From Akkermansia muciniphila (GTDB taxonomy: Bacteria > Verrucomicrobiota > Verrucomicrobiia > Verrucomicrobiales > Akkermansiaceae): 64,000 bases of DNA. This document shows positions 37,755-45,637 of this stretch, in pieces. The position numbers and the translations under genes were made by a program. Numbering within the stretch: the stretch's first letter is position 1; every line of letters starts with the position of its first letter. The stretch is from contig CAMDCV010000020.1 in assembly GCA_945890645.1 (NCBI GenBank), forward strand, positions 1 to 64,000, in the 5' to 3' direction. The notes under the pieces were generated by a model, which saw nothing but the letters and a program-made list of their open reading frames with translations, searched no databases and was not told the DNA's origin.

Positions 37755-38564
37755 TCAATCGTGGATCAATTCACGAAACGCCTCGAACTCGCCGGGATTC
37801 ATGGCAACGAGGTTGGAGGGCGCGGGAAATTTTCCTTCGTTCACGTCGTCGATGTATTCGCGAAAGGCAGCAATCCGCTCGAGCTGAAGGCGGCGGTATT
37901 CTTCGAGAAAATTTCGATAGGCCTTGGCATGGCGCGGCAGGCGCTCCTCGTATTCGCCGAGAATGTCGTCGGAGAAAAGAAACTGCGTGTCGCAGCCAGT
38001 CCCTGAGCCGAGTGACATCAGGAGCAACGAGGTGCGAGAGCAAAGGAACGCGGCGAGTTCGTGTGGGACGCATTCGAGTTCGGCCGCGTAGGCCCCAGCG
38101 CTCTCCAACGTTTTCATGCGCTGGTAAAGTCGCGCGGCTTCATCGGCCGTCTTGCCGATGGCACGGTAGCCGGTCCAAGTGACGTGGCGCGGCACCATGC
38201 CGAGGTGGCCGACGACGGGGATGCCTTCGCGCGCCATTTGTTCAATCAGAAACGGACTACCAGAGCAATACACCGAGCTAGCCCCGGCTTCCAGAGCTTG
38301 GAAGGAAATTCGGATTGCCTCCTCGGCGCTGGCCATGCCGTGCGGAGTCGCGCAGGAAAGGAAGCTGTTTGGCGCGGCGGCGACTAACAAAGGGAACCGC
38401 GCTTGCGCGGCGGGGTTATCGTAACTGCAGCTCATCAGATCGATGCCTGCCGCGGCGGCCGCCGCCGCTTCATCGGGGGATTTAATGTGGATGTGGGTGA
38501 GCTGGCGTTTGCCTTTGAGCTGACGCAGATCGTGGACTGTGTATTTTTTGCGAGGACGGATCAT
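37755..38564 (-). CDS. PanB-like (ketopantoate hydroxymethyltransferase family) protein without the usual metal ligands
   Basis: A 269-residue TIM-barrel protein clearly related to 3-methyl-2-oxobutanoate hydroxymethyltransferase. It retains the opening DLRQLKGK, the block GIPVVGHLGMVP with the conserved His, and ELECVPHEL, which holds the family's catalytic Glu. The metal-ligand sites differ: the usual VGDSLG, DLPF-type and KIEGG segments read SCSYDN, SCATPH and YCSGSP, and a loop after the first is shorter. A usual Mg-dependent aldol reaction is therefore doubtful. It lies between a far att copy and a truncated recombinase, so it may be element cargo. Confidence 0.83.
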   Translation of the reverse strand: MIRPRKKYTVHDLRQLKGKRQLTHIHIKSPDEAAAAAAAGIDLMSCSYDNPAAQARFPLLVAAAPNSFLSCATPHGMASAEEAIRISFQALEAGASSVYCSGSPFLIEQMAREGIPVVGHLGMVPRHVTWTGYRAIGKTADEAARLYQRMKTLESAGAYAAELECVPHELAAFLCSRTSLLLMSLGSGTGCDTQFLFSDDILGEYEERLPRHAKAYRNFLEEYRRLQLERIAAFREYIDDVNEGKFPAPSNLVAMNPGEFEAFRELIHD

Positions 38565-38741
38565 ACAGAAGAACGGTGTGAAAGGAACTGATGAGCAAGG
38601 GTAGCATGGACGCGAATGCCTGTTCGAGTTTTAATTTTCTGCCGTCTTTTCGGTTTCGATGCCCAAGTCACCTTGTTGAGGAATCCTTGGATCGCTTCGA
38701 CAGTGCGAAACCAAGATGGCTCGAGAAAAATGATTCTGTTC

Positions 38742-38791
38742 GATCAAGCTAGGGGAGAACCATATCTTGGTTTTTCCTATCCCGAAGGGAT
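38742..38791 (+). repeat. 50-base dispersed repeat (copy 1) with adjoining hairpin
   Basis: The 50 bases from 38742 are the reverse complement of 45522-45571 at 49 of 50 positions. Immediately after, 38804-38838 is a strong hairpin (CCCTGGGT arms around CCGCTCAGCGG). The gap from 38565 to 38923 has no recognised gene; an open frame on the plus strand ending at 38997 is unassigned and may be a gene remnant. Confidence 0.75.
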
Positions 38792-38923
38792 GGCCTACGA
38801 AAGCCCTGGGTTGCTCCGCTCAGCGGGGCTACCCAGGGTCATCAACCAAACCCGTGAATGATGCTGCCCAGAAGCATCTCGAAAAATTGACCATCCCCGA
38901 AAGCCGCCGCACCATGAGGCGCC

Positions 38924-39805
38924 CTAACGGGCAACCGATCCTGCTGACGTCCTACATGCTGGAAGAAGAACCGGACGACCTTGAAGCACGGCGATAGCTT
39001 CCGGCGTCATCGGGATCACCTTGATCTTCCCCCTCTTCATCTTCACCGTCATCTCGCCTTGGACGAAATCGATCATCGACCACTCCAAAGTCGCTGCCGC
39101 AGTACGCCGCAGCCCGGTAGAAGCTAAGAACCGCAAAAACGCAGCCCCATCCGGATCCTCTCCCTCCACCATCGCGAAAAACTCTCTCACTACTGAAATC
39201 GATGGCACTCGAATCATCCGAGAATTGACACGCAGCATTGGGATTTTCGCCAAGGACTCCGTGGCATTCTCACCCAACAGTCCTCGTTTTTCAGCCCAAG
39301 GCACAAAGCTCCGCATATAAGTGCGCAAGTGATTGGCTGCAGAGCCAAGTTCTTCACCTTGGCGTTTGATGCCTGTAGCACGATACGCCTTCCAAACTTT
39401 AACAGGATCGAAGTCTTCCCATTTCTTACAAAACTTTTCAATCACTCGCTTCGTCCGGTCTGCCATTTCACGCGTGCCATCCGCCAATAGTATTAAGTCA
39501 TCGTGATGCTCTTTCAAAGCATCCGCTATAGTCATTTTCTCCTGATCGATCGTTACCGCGACCTCTTTTACTTCCTTCGCGTCGTGTGCGATCAACTCCG
39601 CGGCCACAGGCACAGGCGCTGGCGCTGGCACAACAGGGTCATGCGCAGTGACGAACCCCAAGATGCCAATTTCACGGATTTTCTTTTTCGCCTCATTCAA
39701 ATCTGTTGTGCCCAGACTTTGACGAATCAACTTCCCATTACGACGGATTACAAAATACAAGTTTCCGTTTTCATGCCTTCCAATATTTTTTTCGATGATT
39801 TTCAC
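38924..39805 (-). pseudogene. truncated tyrosine recombinase (integrase)
   Basis: From a GTG at 39805 this encodes 293 residues. It has an N-terminal arm-binding-like region, a core-binding helical domain (KVWKAYRATGIKRQGE region) and the first part of the catalytic domain, with the first catalytic Arg in ASTGLRRTAA and the beta-strand KRGKIKVIPMT. The His-x-x-Arg motif and the catalytic Tyr are absent: similarity ends at AIAVL and the last 20 or so residues read as unrelated sequence. It is therefore probably inactive. It reads away from tRNA-Arg, beside it, as tRNA-targeting integrases do. Confidence 0.8.
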
Positions 39806-39875
39806 CCCTAGCTTTTCCTTGTTTTGGGCAAAAGAAAAAGAAAAAGGTGAAAACAGATTCTAAAGGGTCCAATTT

Positions 39876-39933
39876 GTATCTAATGGGTCAAATTAGTATC
39901 CAAATAGTATCCAAAAGTATCTTAGTTGGATAC
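39876..39933. promoter_or_regulatory. phased GTATC repeats, possible recombinase arm-type sites
   Basis: GTATC occurs at 39876, 39896, 39907 and 39917, with an inverted GATAC at 39929. The spacings are 20, 11, 10 and 12 bases, close to the DNA helical repeat. They lie between the recombinase start and the tRNA att site, where arm-type sites are expected. The decayed left copy keeps a GTATC at 37468 and a GATAC at 37480, at the same 12-base spacing. Confidence 0.5.
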
Positions 39934-39962
39934 TCCTAACATAAATTCCGGACCAGAAAAGC

Positions 39963-40002
39963 CCGCAAACCATTGCTACGTATGGTACACCCGAAGGGAC
40001 TT
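39963..40002 (-). repeat. near copy of the tRNA-Arg 3' end att block
   Basis: The 3' end of the intact tRNA-Arg and its flank, matched by 37513-37552 at 36 of 40 bases. The 2.45 kb between the two copies holds the truncated recombinase, a dispersed repeat and the PanB-like gene. Confidence 0.75.
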
Positions 40003-40059
40003 GAACCCCTAACCTTCTGATTCGTAATCAGACGCTCTATCCAATTGAGCTACGGGTGC
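39983..40059 (-). tRNA. tRNA-Arg (ACG)
   Basis: On the minus strand the acceptor GCACCCG pairs with CGGGTGT (G-U at the first pair), followed by discriminator A and an encoded CCA. The D arm GCTC/GAGC, anticodon stem TCTGA/TCAGA with loop TTACGAA, and T arm GGGGTTCAAGTCCC complete the cloverleaf. Anticodon ACG is normally modified to ICG and reads CGU, CGC and CGA. It is intact despite the adjoining integration remnants. Confidence 0.96.
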
Positions 40060-40179
40060 TAAACCGTCCGCTTCTTGCGCGGGGGCGAAGACTGCTCAAA
40101 ATCATCGTTTGGGTCAAGGATATTTGTGAACTTTTTTCGCGCGATGATTTTTTACCGCTGCATTGCAGGATGACGACTC

Positions 40180-41010
40180 ATGCCGTATCGTCCGCACATG
40201 AAATGGTTGGGATGGTTGTTGTTACCCATGGCGGGTGTCGCCTATCTCTTGGCGCAGAACAGCCACATTCCAGAATCTATGATTCCCTCTGAAGAACCCA
40301 TTCCCGCAGCAGAAACCGCTTCGCTCGCTGTCGATGCTCCCGCTGGCCCTGCACGAGCGAAGGCCGCTGCTGAGCGGGTAAAAAAACTTTTTGCGGCCGA
40401 CCTTGCCGCGAAAAATTTGCATTGGGGCGATCCCGTATATCTCCGTGCATTCAAGGAGGAAGGACAACTGGAACTTTTTGTCAAAGACCGTCAGACCAAA
40501 CGCTTCGTATTGTTTCGCACCTATCCAATCGCCCGACAATCAGGTCGTCTCGGACCGAAATTGAGCGAAGGCGATGGGCAAGTGCCAGAGGGCTTTTACG
40601 CCGCAGGCCGCGGTGGCATGAAATCCGATAGTGTTTTTCATCTCGCCATCAACATCGGCTACCCTAACGAATACGATCGTTCTCACAGTCGAACGGGTTC
40701 ATTCATCATGATCCATGGCAATCATGTATCGATTGGCTGTCTTGCGATGACCGATGAAAAGGTCGAGGAAATTTACAGTCTTTGCGACGCAGCCTTACAG
40801 AAGGGTCAGCCATTTTTTCGCGTTCACATTTTCCCCTTTCGTATGAGCAAAGAACGGATGGAGCGAGCCATCGGAGAAACAAATTATACGTTCTGGCAAA
40901 ACTTACTGGAAGGTTACCAACTCTTTGAGGAACATGGGCTTCCCGCCGAGACCCGCGTCGAGAATCAACGCTATCGCTTCACTCCTGCGGTCGTTTCCAA
41001 CACCCCGTGA
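40180..41010 (+). CDS. exported L,D-transpeptidase (YkuD-type)
   Basis: A 276-residue envelope enzyme. The YkuD signature HGNHVSIGCLAM has the catalytic Cys at 187 and an upstream active-site His. Such enzymes form 3-3 peptidoglycan cross-links or attach proteins to peptidoglycan. A hydrophobic N-terminal anchor (about 8-26) with a polar linker follows. The ATG at 40180 has an AGGA about ten bases upstream, so I prefer it to the ATG at 40198. The architecture resembles YafK. Confidence 0.9.
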   Translation: MPYRPHMKWLGWLLLPMAGVAYLLAQNSHIPESMIPSEEPIPAAETASLAVDAPAGPARAKAAAERVKKLFAADLAAKNLHWGDPVYLRAFKEEGQLELFVKDRQTKRFVLFRTYPIARQSGRLGPKLSEGDGQVPEGFYAAGRGGMKSDSVFHLAINIGYPNEYDRSHSRTGSFIMIHGNHVSIGCLAMTDEKVEEIYSLCDAALQKGQPFFRVHIFPFRMSKERMERAIGETNYTFWQNLLEGYQLFEEHGLPAETRVENQRYRFTPAVVSNTP

Positions 41011-41032
41011 TTGCGGTGTAGCTGGGGGATCT

Positions 41033-41722
41033 TCAATGTCCGAAACGATAGCGACCTAGCACCATCGTGAAGTCTTTGAGTTTATTCTCCCAGACCACGC
41101 CATTTTGCCAATGATGCACAATCCATTTTTCTTTAGCGTGCACACCAGGGCCGGGAACGATGATAGCCGCATGCGCATTGCCATCGGGTAATGTCCAAAA
41201 TATTACATCACCGATTAAGGGTTCGCTTTGAGAAAAATCTTCGCTGGAACGATGAAAAAAACGATGAATGTTCGGAACGCGATTCGAGTCGACGCTTTTG
41301 TTTGGTCCGCGCTCATACCAGAGTTGTGGATATTGCGCAAAAGCATTGCTCATATCCTCGTTCAGTAATTCTTTCAGATCGAGCCCAAGAGCGAGACGAT
41401 AACTTTTCGAAATCAAATCAGCAGAGCAAACAACCGCAGAAGAATCTTTTGACGACTTCGTAAGGCTGAGCGCGGCAATCGCGAGCTTATCGCCAGCGGC
41501 ATTCGATTCACTCAATTCCTCAATCGTAAGGTCTGCCGCGGCTTCGGTCCCCACGACCTGTTCTGAGCGCAACGAGGCGAGAAGGGGGCGACCAAACAAC
41601 GATGCCATGGCTAGCGCAATAACTAAAATCACCCAACCACCAAAGAAATTTTTCTTCGGCTTCTGCGGGCGAGGACCGATGTATTCTATGGTCTTCAGAC
41701 TTCCAAAAGTATTGCGTGACAT
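41033..41722 (-). CDS. DUF1287 membrane-anchored protein (NlpC/P60-like fold)
   Basis: 229 residues from the ATG at 41722. A transmembrane segment lies at about 27-46. The C-terminal domain matches DUF1287, with VVCSADLISKSYR, NEDMSNAFAQYPQLW, RVPNIHRFF, PLIGDVIFW and a late HAAIIVPG. The Cys and His pattern is like NlpC/P60 peptidases. It may be a peptidoglycan amidase or endopeptidase, but family activity is not proven. It is convergent with the L,D-transpeptidase gene, 22 bases away. Confidence 0.8.
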   Translation of the reverse strand: MSRNTFGSLKTIEYIGPRPQKPKKNFFGGWVILVIALAMASLFGRPLLASLRSEQVVGTEAAADLTIEELSESNAAGDKLAIAALSLTKSSKDSSAVVCSADLISKSYRLALGLDLKELLNEDMSNAFAQYPQLWYERGPNKSVDSNRVPNIHRFFHRSSEDFSQSEPLIGDVIFWTLPDGNAHAAIIVPGPGVHAKEKWIVHHWQNGVVWENKLKDFTMVLGRYRFGH

Positions 41723-41846
41723 GGCTGACAACTGAGAGTTATTGCAATTACTTCGATAATTCCAGCTTTTTTACAAAGAATTTCGTCTTTTTTCAACGCT
41801 TTTGATACATTTTTCTTAACAAATATTACCCCTCGACGCAACATCA

Positions 41847-42467
41847 ATGGTTCCTTATCATCGGGTAATGGTAATACTCAGGACAAAAAAAGCGTTGCAG
41901 TGGGGAGAATTGTCATTGCCGGTGTGGGGGCTTAGTCGTAATTGGCACGGTGCCACGAGTGATGCGCCGGTGATGTTTTCGTTAGCCAATGATTCGCAAC
42001 GTTTGTGGTTTATAGCAGCTGGAAAAACTCCCAGCAAGATCCATCCACAAGCGAGGCCCGGTGCTTTTGTTGCGGAGTTGTGGCGCTACGATTGTGCGGA
42101 ACTTTTTTTGTCGGATTTGGAGAGCGGGCGCTACCTCGAATTTAACTTGGCAGCCAATGGTGCTTGGTGGAGTGCCGAGTTCACTGCACCACGCCAACGT
42201 GCAGACGAAATCGACATCGCATTTCCCGAGGTGGCGACTTTTGCCGAACTGTCACCCGAGGGCGGATGGATGTGCGCGATGGCGATTCCACTCGATTTGT
42301 TAGATGCTCGAATCGGATTTGGTGAGCAATCCCGCATCAATGTTGCCTTCATCACAAACACGCCCACACAGCAATTTCTCAGTGCTGCCCGATTGCCCGG
42401 AGAAACACCGGACTTTCACCAACCCGAGCATTTTTCCGCGTTTCTTTATCATGATCTTGAGGAATAA
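41847..42467 (+). CDS. CBM9-like carbohydrate-binding domain protein
   Basis: About 206 residues (199 if it begins at the ATG at 41868, which opens MVILRTKK). The sequence has the feel of the family 9 carbohydrate-binding domain used in extracellular sugar binding: LWRYDCAELFLSDLESGRYLEFNLAANGAWWSAEF. No signal peptide is obvious, so a cytoplasmic protein, as in the related small single-domain proteins found in these phyla, is possible. The start is uncertain, as neither site has a good ribosome-binding sequence. Confidence 0.65.
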   Translation: MVPYHRVMVILRTKKALQWGELSLPVWGLSRNWHGATSDAPVMFSLANDSQRLWFIAAGKTPSKIHPQARPGAFVAELWRYDCAELFLSDLESGRYLEFNLAANGAWWSAEFTAPRQRADEIDIAFPEVATFAELSPEGGWMCAMAIPLDLLDARIGFGEQSRINVAFITNTPTQQFLSAARLPGETPDFHQPEHFSAFLYHDLEE

Positions 42468-42514
42468 CATTGTCAGTTTCACGTGCGAGACTTTAGCGTA
42501 ATGGCGCATACGAC

Positions 42515-43543
42515 ATGTCTCACCCACCGCCTAATCCCTTGCCCCAAAAGCCGCCGCTCGGACTGTATGGTGGTTCGATTCTTTTCGCTGCACCTCGAAA
42601 TTGGGACGAAGCTTGTTTTTCTGTGCCTGCCTTGCGTGCGGTCCGCAGCGCTCGCCCCAACTGCTCACTCGGCGTCATCTGCCACGAAGAACACTTTCCC
42701 CTCTGGCAAACCGTGCCAGAGCTCAATGGAATTATTGCCTACAACGATAAATCAACCGTCCGTCAATTACTCAAGGAGCAGGAAAACACACGCTATGATT
42801 GGGACTGCGCTATTTTATGGGAAAATGACATTTCCGCACAGTTCTGTCAGGCACGAAAGATTAAACAACGATTGGCTTACTCACACAAAAAAATGCAGCG
42901 ATGGCTCACCGATGCCGTGCCCTTCAGCGATGAGCCAGGGCCTGTCGAGCACCGTGTGCAATACTACTTGCGCTTCATGGAGGCCCTGCGTGTTCCGACC
43001 CAACTTCCTCAGTTGTTCACGCCATGTCCCTTAGAAACTGAACTTGCTCCTAAGCACGTCATCGTGAGTCCCGCTTCTGATTATGGCCCTTCTCATGAAT
43101 GGACGTTGGACCATTGGAAAGAAATCATGCATCTGCTGCTGAAGAACTTGGGCGCTAGTGTCTCCATCGTCCATCTACCCATCGCAAAAAGCACCATTGC
43201 CCGCGAACTCGCAGCTCAATTTCCCGACTGCACACTCGTAACCTTGCCATCGTTCGGCGATGCTCTGCCGCATCTCGCCAGCGCCTCTCTAAGCATCGGT
43301 GCCGACTCTAGCCTCTGCCATCTCAGCGCACATCTCGGCACACCAACGATTGCACTATTCGGACCGAATGATCCCACATGGCGCCGTCCGCTCGGACGAC
43401 AAAATGCTTTCGTTCGTCATAAAGTCGAATGCTCACCCTGTTTGCTTTCGAAATGCCCACTCGACCGACGGTGCCAAAACGAACTCACCCATGAGGAAGT
43501 CGCGCGCGTCATCCGAGAAAAGTGGGACGCGCTCGCACCTTAA
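42515..43543 (+). CDS. glycosyltransferase family 9 (heptosyltransferase-like)
   Basis: A 342-residue GT9/ADP-heptose:LPS heptosyltransferase-like protein. The N-terminal Rossmann half has NWDEACFSVPALRAV (the usual position for GD/N-type acceptor residues). The C-terminal half has SIGADSSLCHLSAHLGTPTIALFGPNDP, the nucleotide-sugar binding signature, and a Cys-rich end (CSPCLLSKC). It is expected to add heptose or a related sugar to the lipopolysaccharide core. The stop directly abuts that of ispG, the two being convergent with no bases between. Confidence 0.88.
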   Translation: MSHPPPNPLPQKPPLGLYGGSILFAAPRNWDEACFSVPALRAVRSARPNCSLGVICHEEHFPLWQTVPELNGIIAYNDKSTVRQLLKEQENTRYDWDCAILWENDISAQFCQARKIKQRLAYSHKKMQRWLTDAVPFSDEPGPVEHRVQYYLRFMEALRVPTQLPQLFTPCPLETELAPKHVIVSPASDYGPSHEWTLDHWKEIMHLLLKNLGASVSIVHLPIAKSTIARELAAQFPDCTLVTLPSFGDALPHLASASLSIGADSSLCHLSAHLGTPTIALFGPNDPTWRRPLGRQNAFVRHKVECSPCLLSKCPLDRRCQNELTHEEVARVIREKWDALAP

Positions 43544-45337
43544 TCACTCGGCCACAGGCGCAGGCGCATCGATCCATTTATCGTGCTCGCGGATCAGATC
43601 AATCAAGCGCTCCACCGCTTCCTCTTCCGGAATGTTGAACTTCACCGCCGTCTTGCCGACATACAAATTGATCTTGTTAGGCGCGCCTCCCACATAGCCG
43701 AAATCCGCATCTGCCATCTCGCCAGGGCCATTGACAATGCACCCCATGACCGCGATGCGAACACCTTTGAGGTGCCCCGTCGCGGCACGGATTTTTTGCG
43801 TTGTCGCTTGCAAGTTGAACAAAGTACGACCGCAACTCGGGCAGGCCACATAGTCGGTTTTAAAAATCCGCACCCCTGCTGCTTGTAGGATGTTGTAGGA
43901 CAATCGGAAACTTTGCCCCGGCGCATTTTCGCCTTGAATCAATACCGCATCGCCAATGCCATCGCACAGCAAGGAACCAATATTGCGCGCCGCAACCAAC
44001 AGAGCCTCTTGAAAATCCACCTCGCCCACGGCAGGAAACAAAGTGTCCTTCAGCAAGATCGGATGCCGTGCTTGCAAACGCGAAGCCAGCAAACGATAGG
44101 CATGGATCACTTCCATATCGAGTCCATCGGCCACGGTGACGAACACCGGAACTTCAGCGGCATTGATCGACTCCACTGCCGCCACATCACGCGGGTCCAC
44201 GGCGACCACAGCGGATTTTTCGATGATGATCTCGGGCTTGAAATCACCCAATGACGAAAACTTGTGCGCGACCGCGTTCCACTTCTCCTGCGTGGTCACC
44301 ACTCGCACGGTCTGACCCGCACCCAAGGATACTCCCATGACTTCCATTGCGGAACTAGTCCGTTTCTCGTAGCTAAATGGATCGTAAGAGAGCATCGCCG
44401 ATTTTTCCACGCATCCTGCCGCCGTGCCAAAAGTTTCTTGCAAGAAGGGCGCGACCATCGCCCGTGCGACGGGGATTTCATAAACGGCATCCTCGGTGAG
44501 AGAAACGCGCACGGTATCACCAATGCCATCCGCCAACAACGAGCCCATGCCGATCGCGCTCTTGATGCGACCATCCTCGCCATCGCCGGCTTCCGTCACG
44601 CCGAGATGAATCGGGTAGTTCCAATCAGATCCTTCCTTCTCCAGTCGCGCTACCAGCAAGCGATAGGCTTCGATCATCACCTTCGGGTTCGAGGCCTTCA
44701 TCGAAAACACAAAATTGTGATAGTCCATCTCTCGCGCAATGCGAGCGAACTCAAAGGCGCTCTCGACCATGCCGAGCGGCGTATCACCGTAACGATTCAT
44801 GATGCGATCCGATAGCGAACCATGATTCGTGCCGATGCGCATCGCCCGTTTATTCTCTTTGCACAAATCGACCAAGGGCGCGAACTCCTCGCGGATGCGC
44901 TGCAATTCCTCCTCGTATTGCTCGTCGGTGTATTCGCGGATTTCGAATTTTTTCTTATCGGCGTAGTTGCCGGGGTTCACCCGAACTTTTTCCACCCACT
45001 TCGCGGCTTCCAGTGCGGCATCAGGTTTAAAATGGATGTCGGCCACCAGTGGCACCGCGCAGCCCGCCGCCCGCACTTCACGCGCGATGTTTTCCAAATT
45101 CGCCGCATAGACTTTCGTTTGCGCGGTGATGCGCACGATCTCACAACCTGCCTCGGCAAGTTGCAGCACCTCTGCGACACAAGCAGGAGTATCGCGCGTG
45201 TCCGAGGTAATCATCGATTGCACGCGGATCGGATTGTTGCCGCCAATTCCCACATGCCCCACCATCACCTCGCGGCTGCTACGACGGGCATAATGAAGAA
45301 GATCAGGGCAATAGCGCAAAAGCTCAGAGGCATTCAT
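43544..45337 (-). CDS. ispG: 4-hydroxy-3-methylbut-2-enyl diphosphate synthase, long form
   Basis: Methylerythritol-phosphate pathway enzyme converting MEcPP to HMBPP with an iron-sulfur cluster. The ATG at 45337 gives 597 residues, longer than the usual 360-400 because of a large central insert, as in plant, Chlamydia and Bacteroidota forms. The N-terminal TIM barrel has the early block NPIRVQSMITSDTRDT. The C-terminal cluster-binding Cys are in CPSCGRTLF and GCIVNGPGE. The reaction is well established for the family. Confidence 0.95.
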   Translation of the reverse strand: MNASELLRYCPDLLHYARRSSREVMVGHVGIGGNNPIRVQSMITSDTRDTPACVAEVLQLAEAGCEIVRITAQTKVYAANLENIAREVRAAGCAVPLVADIHFKPDAALEAAKWVEKVRVNPGNYADKKKFEIREYTDEQYEEELQRIREEFAPLVDLCKENKRAMRIGTNHGSLSDRIMNRYGDTPLGMVESAFEFARIAREMDYHNFVFSMKASNPKVMIEAYRLLVARLEKEGSDWNYPIHLGVTEAGDGEDGRIKSAIGMGSLLADGIGDTVRVSLTEDAVYEIPVARAMVAPFLQETFGTAAGCVEKSAMLSYDPFSYEKRTSSAMEVMGVSLGAGQTVRVVTTQEKWNAVAHKFSSLGDFKPEIIIEKSAVVAVDPRDVAAVESINAAEVPVFVTVADGLDMEVIHAYRLLASRLQARHPILLKDTLFPAVGEVDFQEALLVAARNIGSLLCDGIGDAVLIQGENAPGQSFRLSYNILQAAGVRIFKTDYVACPSCGRTLFNLQATTQKIRAATGHLKGVRIAVMGCIVNGPGEMADADFGYVGGAPNKINLYVGKTAVKFNIPEEEAVERLIDLIREHDKWIDAPAPVAE

Positions 45338-45521
45338 TTCGCGACAGATGTAACACAGAACCCACCGCTTCCGCAATCTTTCGCCGTGATTATTTCAGAA
45401 AACCAGAAGCAAAACAACGAGGGCTGCGCTTCTTTCAATATCACTTTAGGCTTCGCTAGGCAGCCTGGGGATTCAGCGGAAATGATAAGCCTAAAGCAGG
45501 CCGTCAGGCTGGCGGTGAGCA

Positions 45522-45571
45522 ATCCCTTTGGGATAGGAAAAACCAAGATATGGTTCTCCCCTAGCTTGATC
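45522..45571 (-). repeat. 50-base dispersed repeat (copy 2)
   Basis: Reverse-complement match to 38742-38791 at 49 of 50 bases. Beside it, a stem of CTTTAGGCTT / AAGCCTAAAG frames about 33 bases (45443-45496). The rest of the 45338-45637 gap between divergent ispG and the TraB-PhoD gene holds nothing else I recognise. Confidence 0.75.
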
Positions 45572-45637
45572 GGCCTGGCGGCCTCCCCATGATTTTCTCC
45601 TTTACGCCGACTACAACGATTTTAGGATGTCGGTAAT

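Noticed and set aside
38767-38997. Plus-strand 76-codon frame ending EEEPDDLEARR as a real gene
   Set aside because: Its start lies within the dispersed repeat and hairpin; the last part might be a gene remnant, but no family is recognisable.
42483-43034. Alternate plus-strand frame overlapping the glycosyltransferase gene
   Set aside because: The frame beginning at 42515 encodes a consistent GT9 protein across 342 residues; the other gives no recognised pattern.
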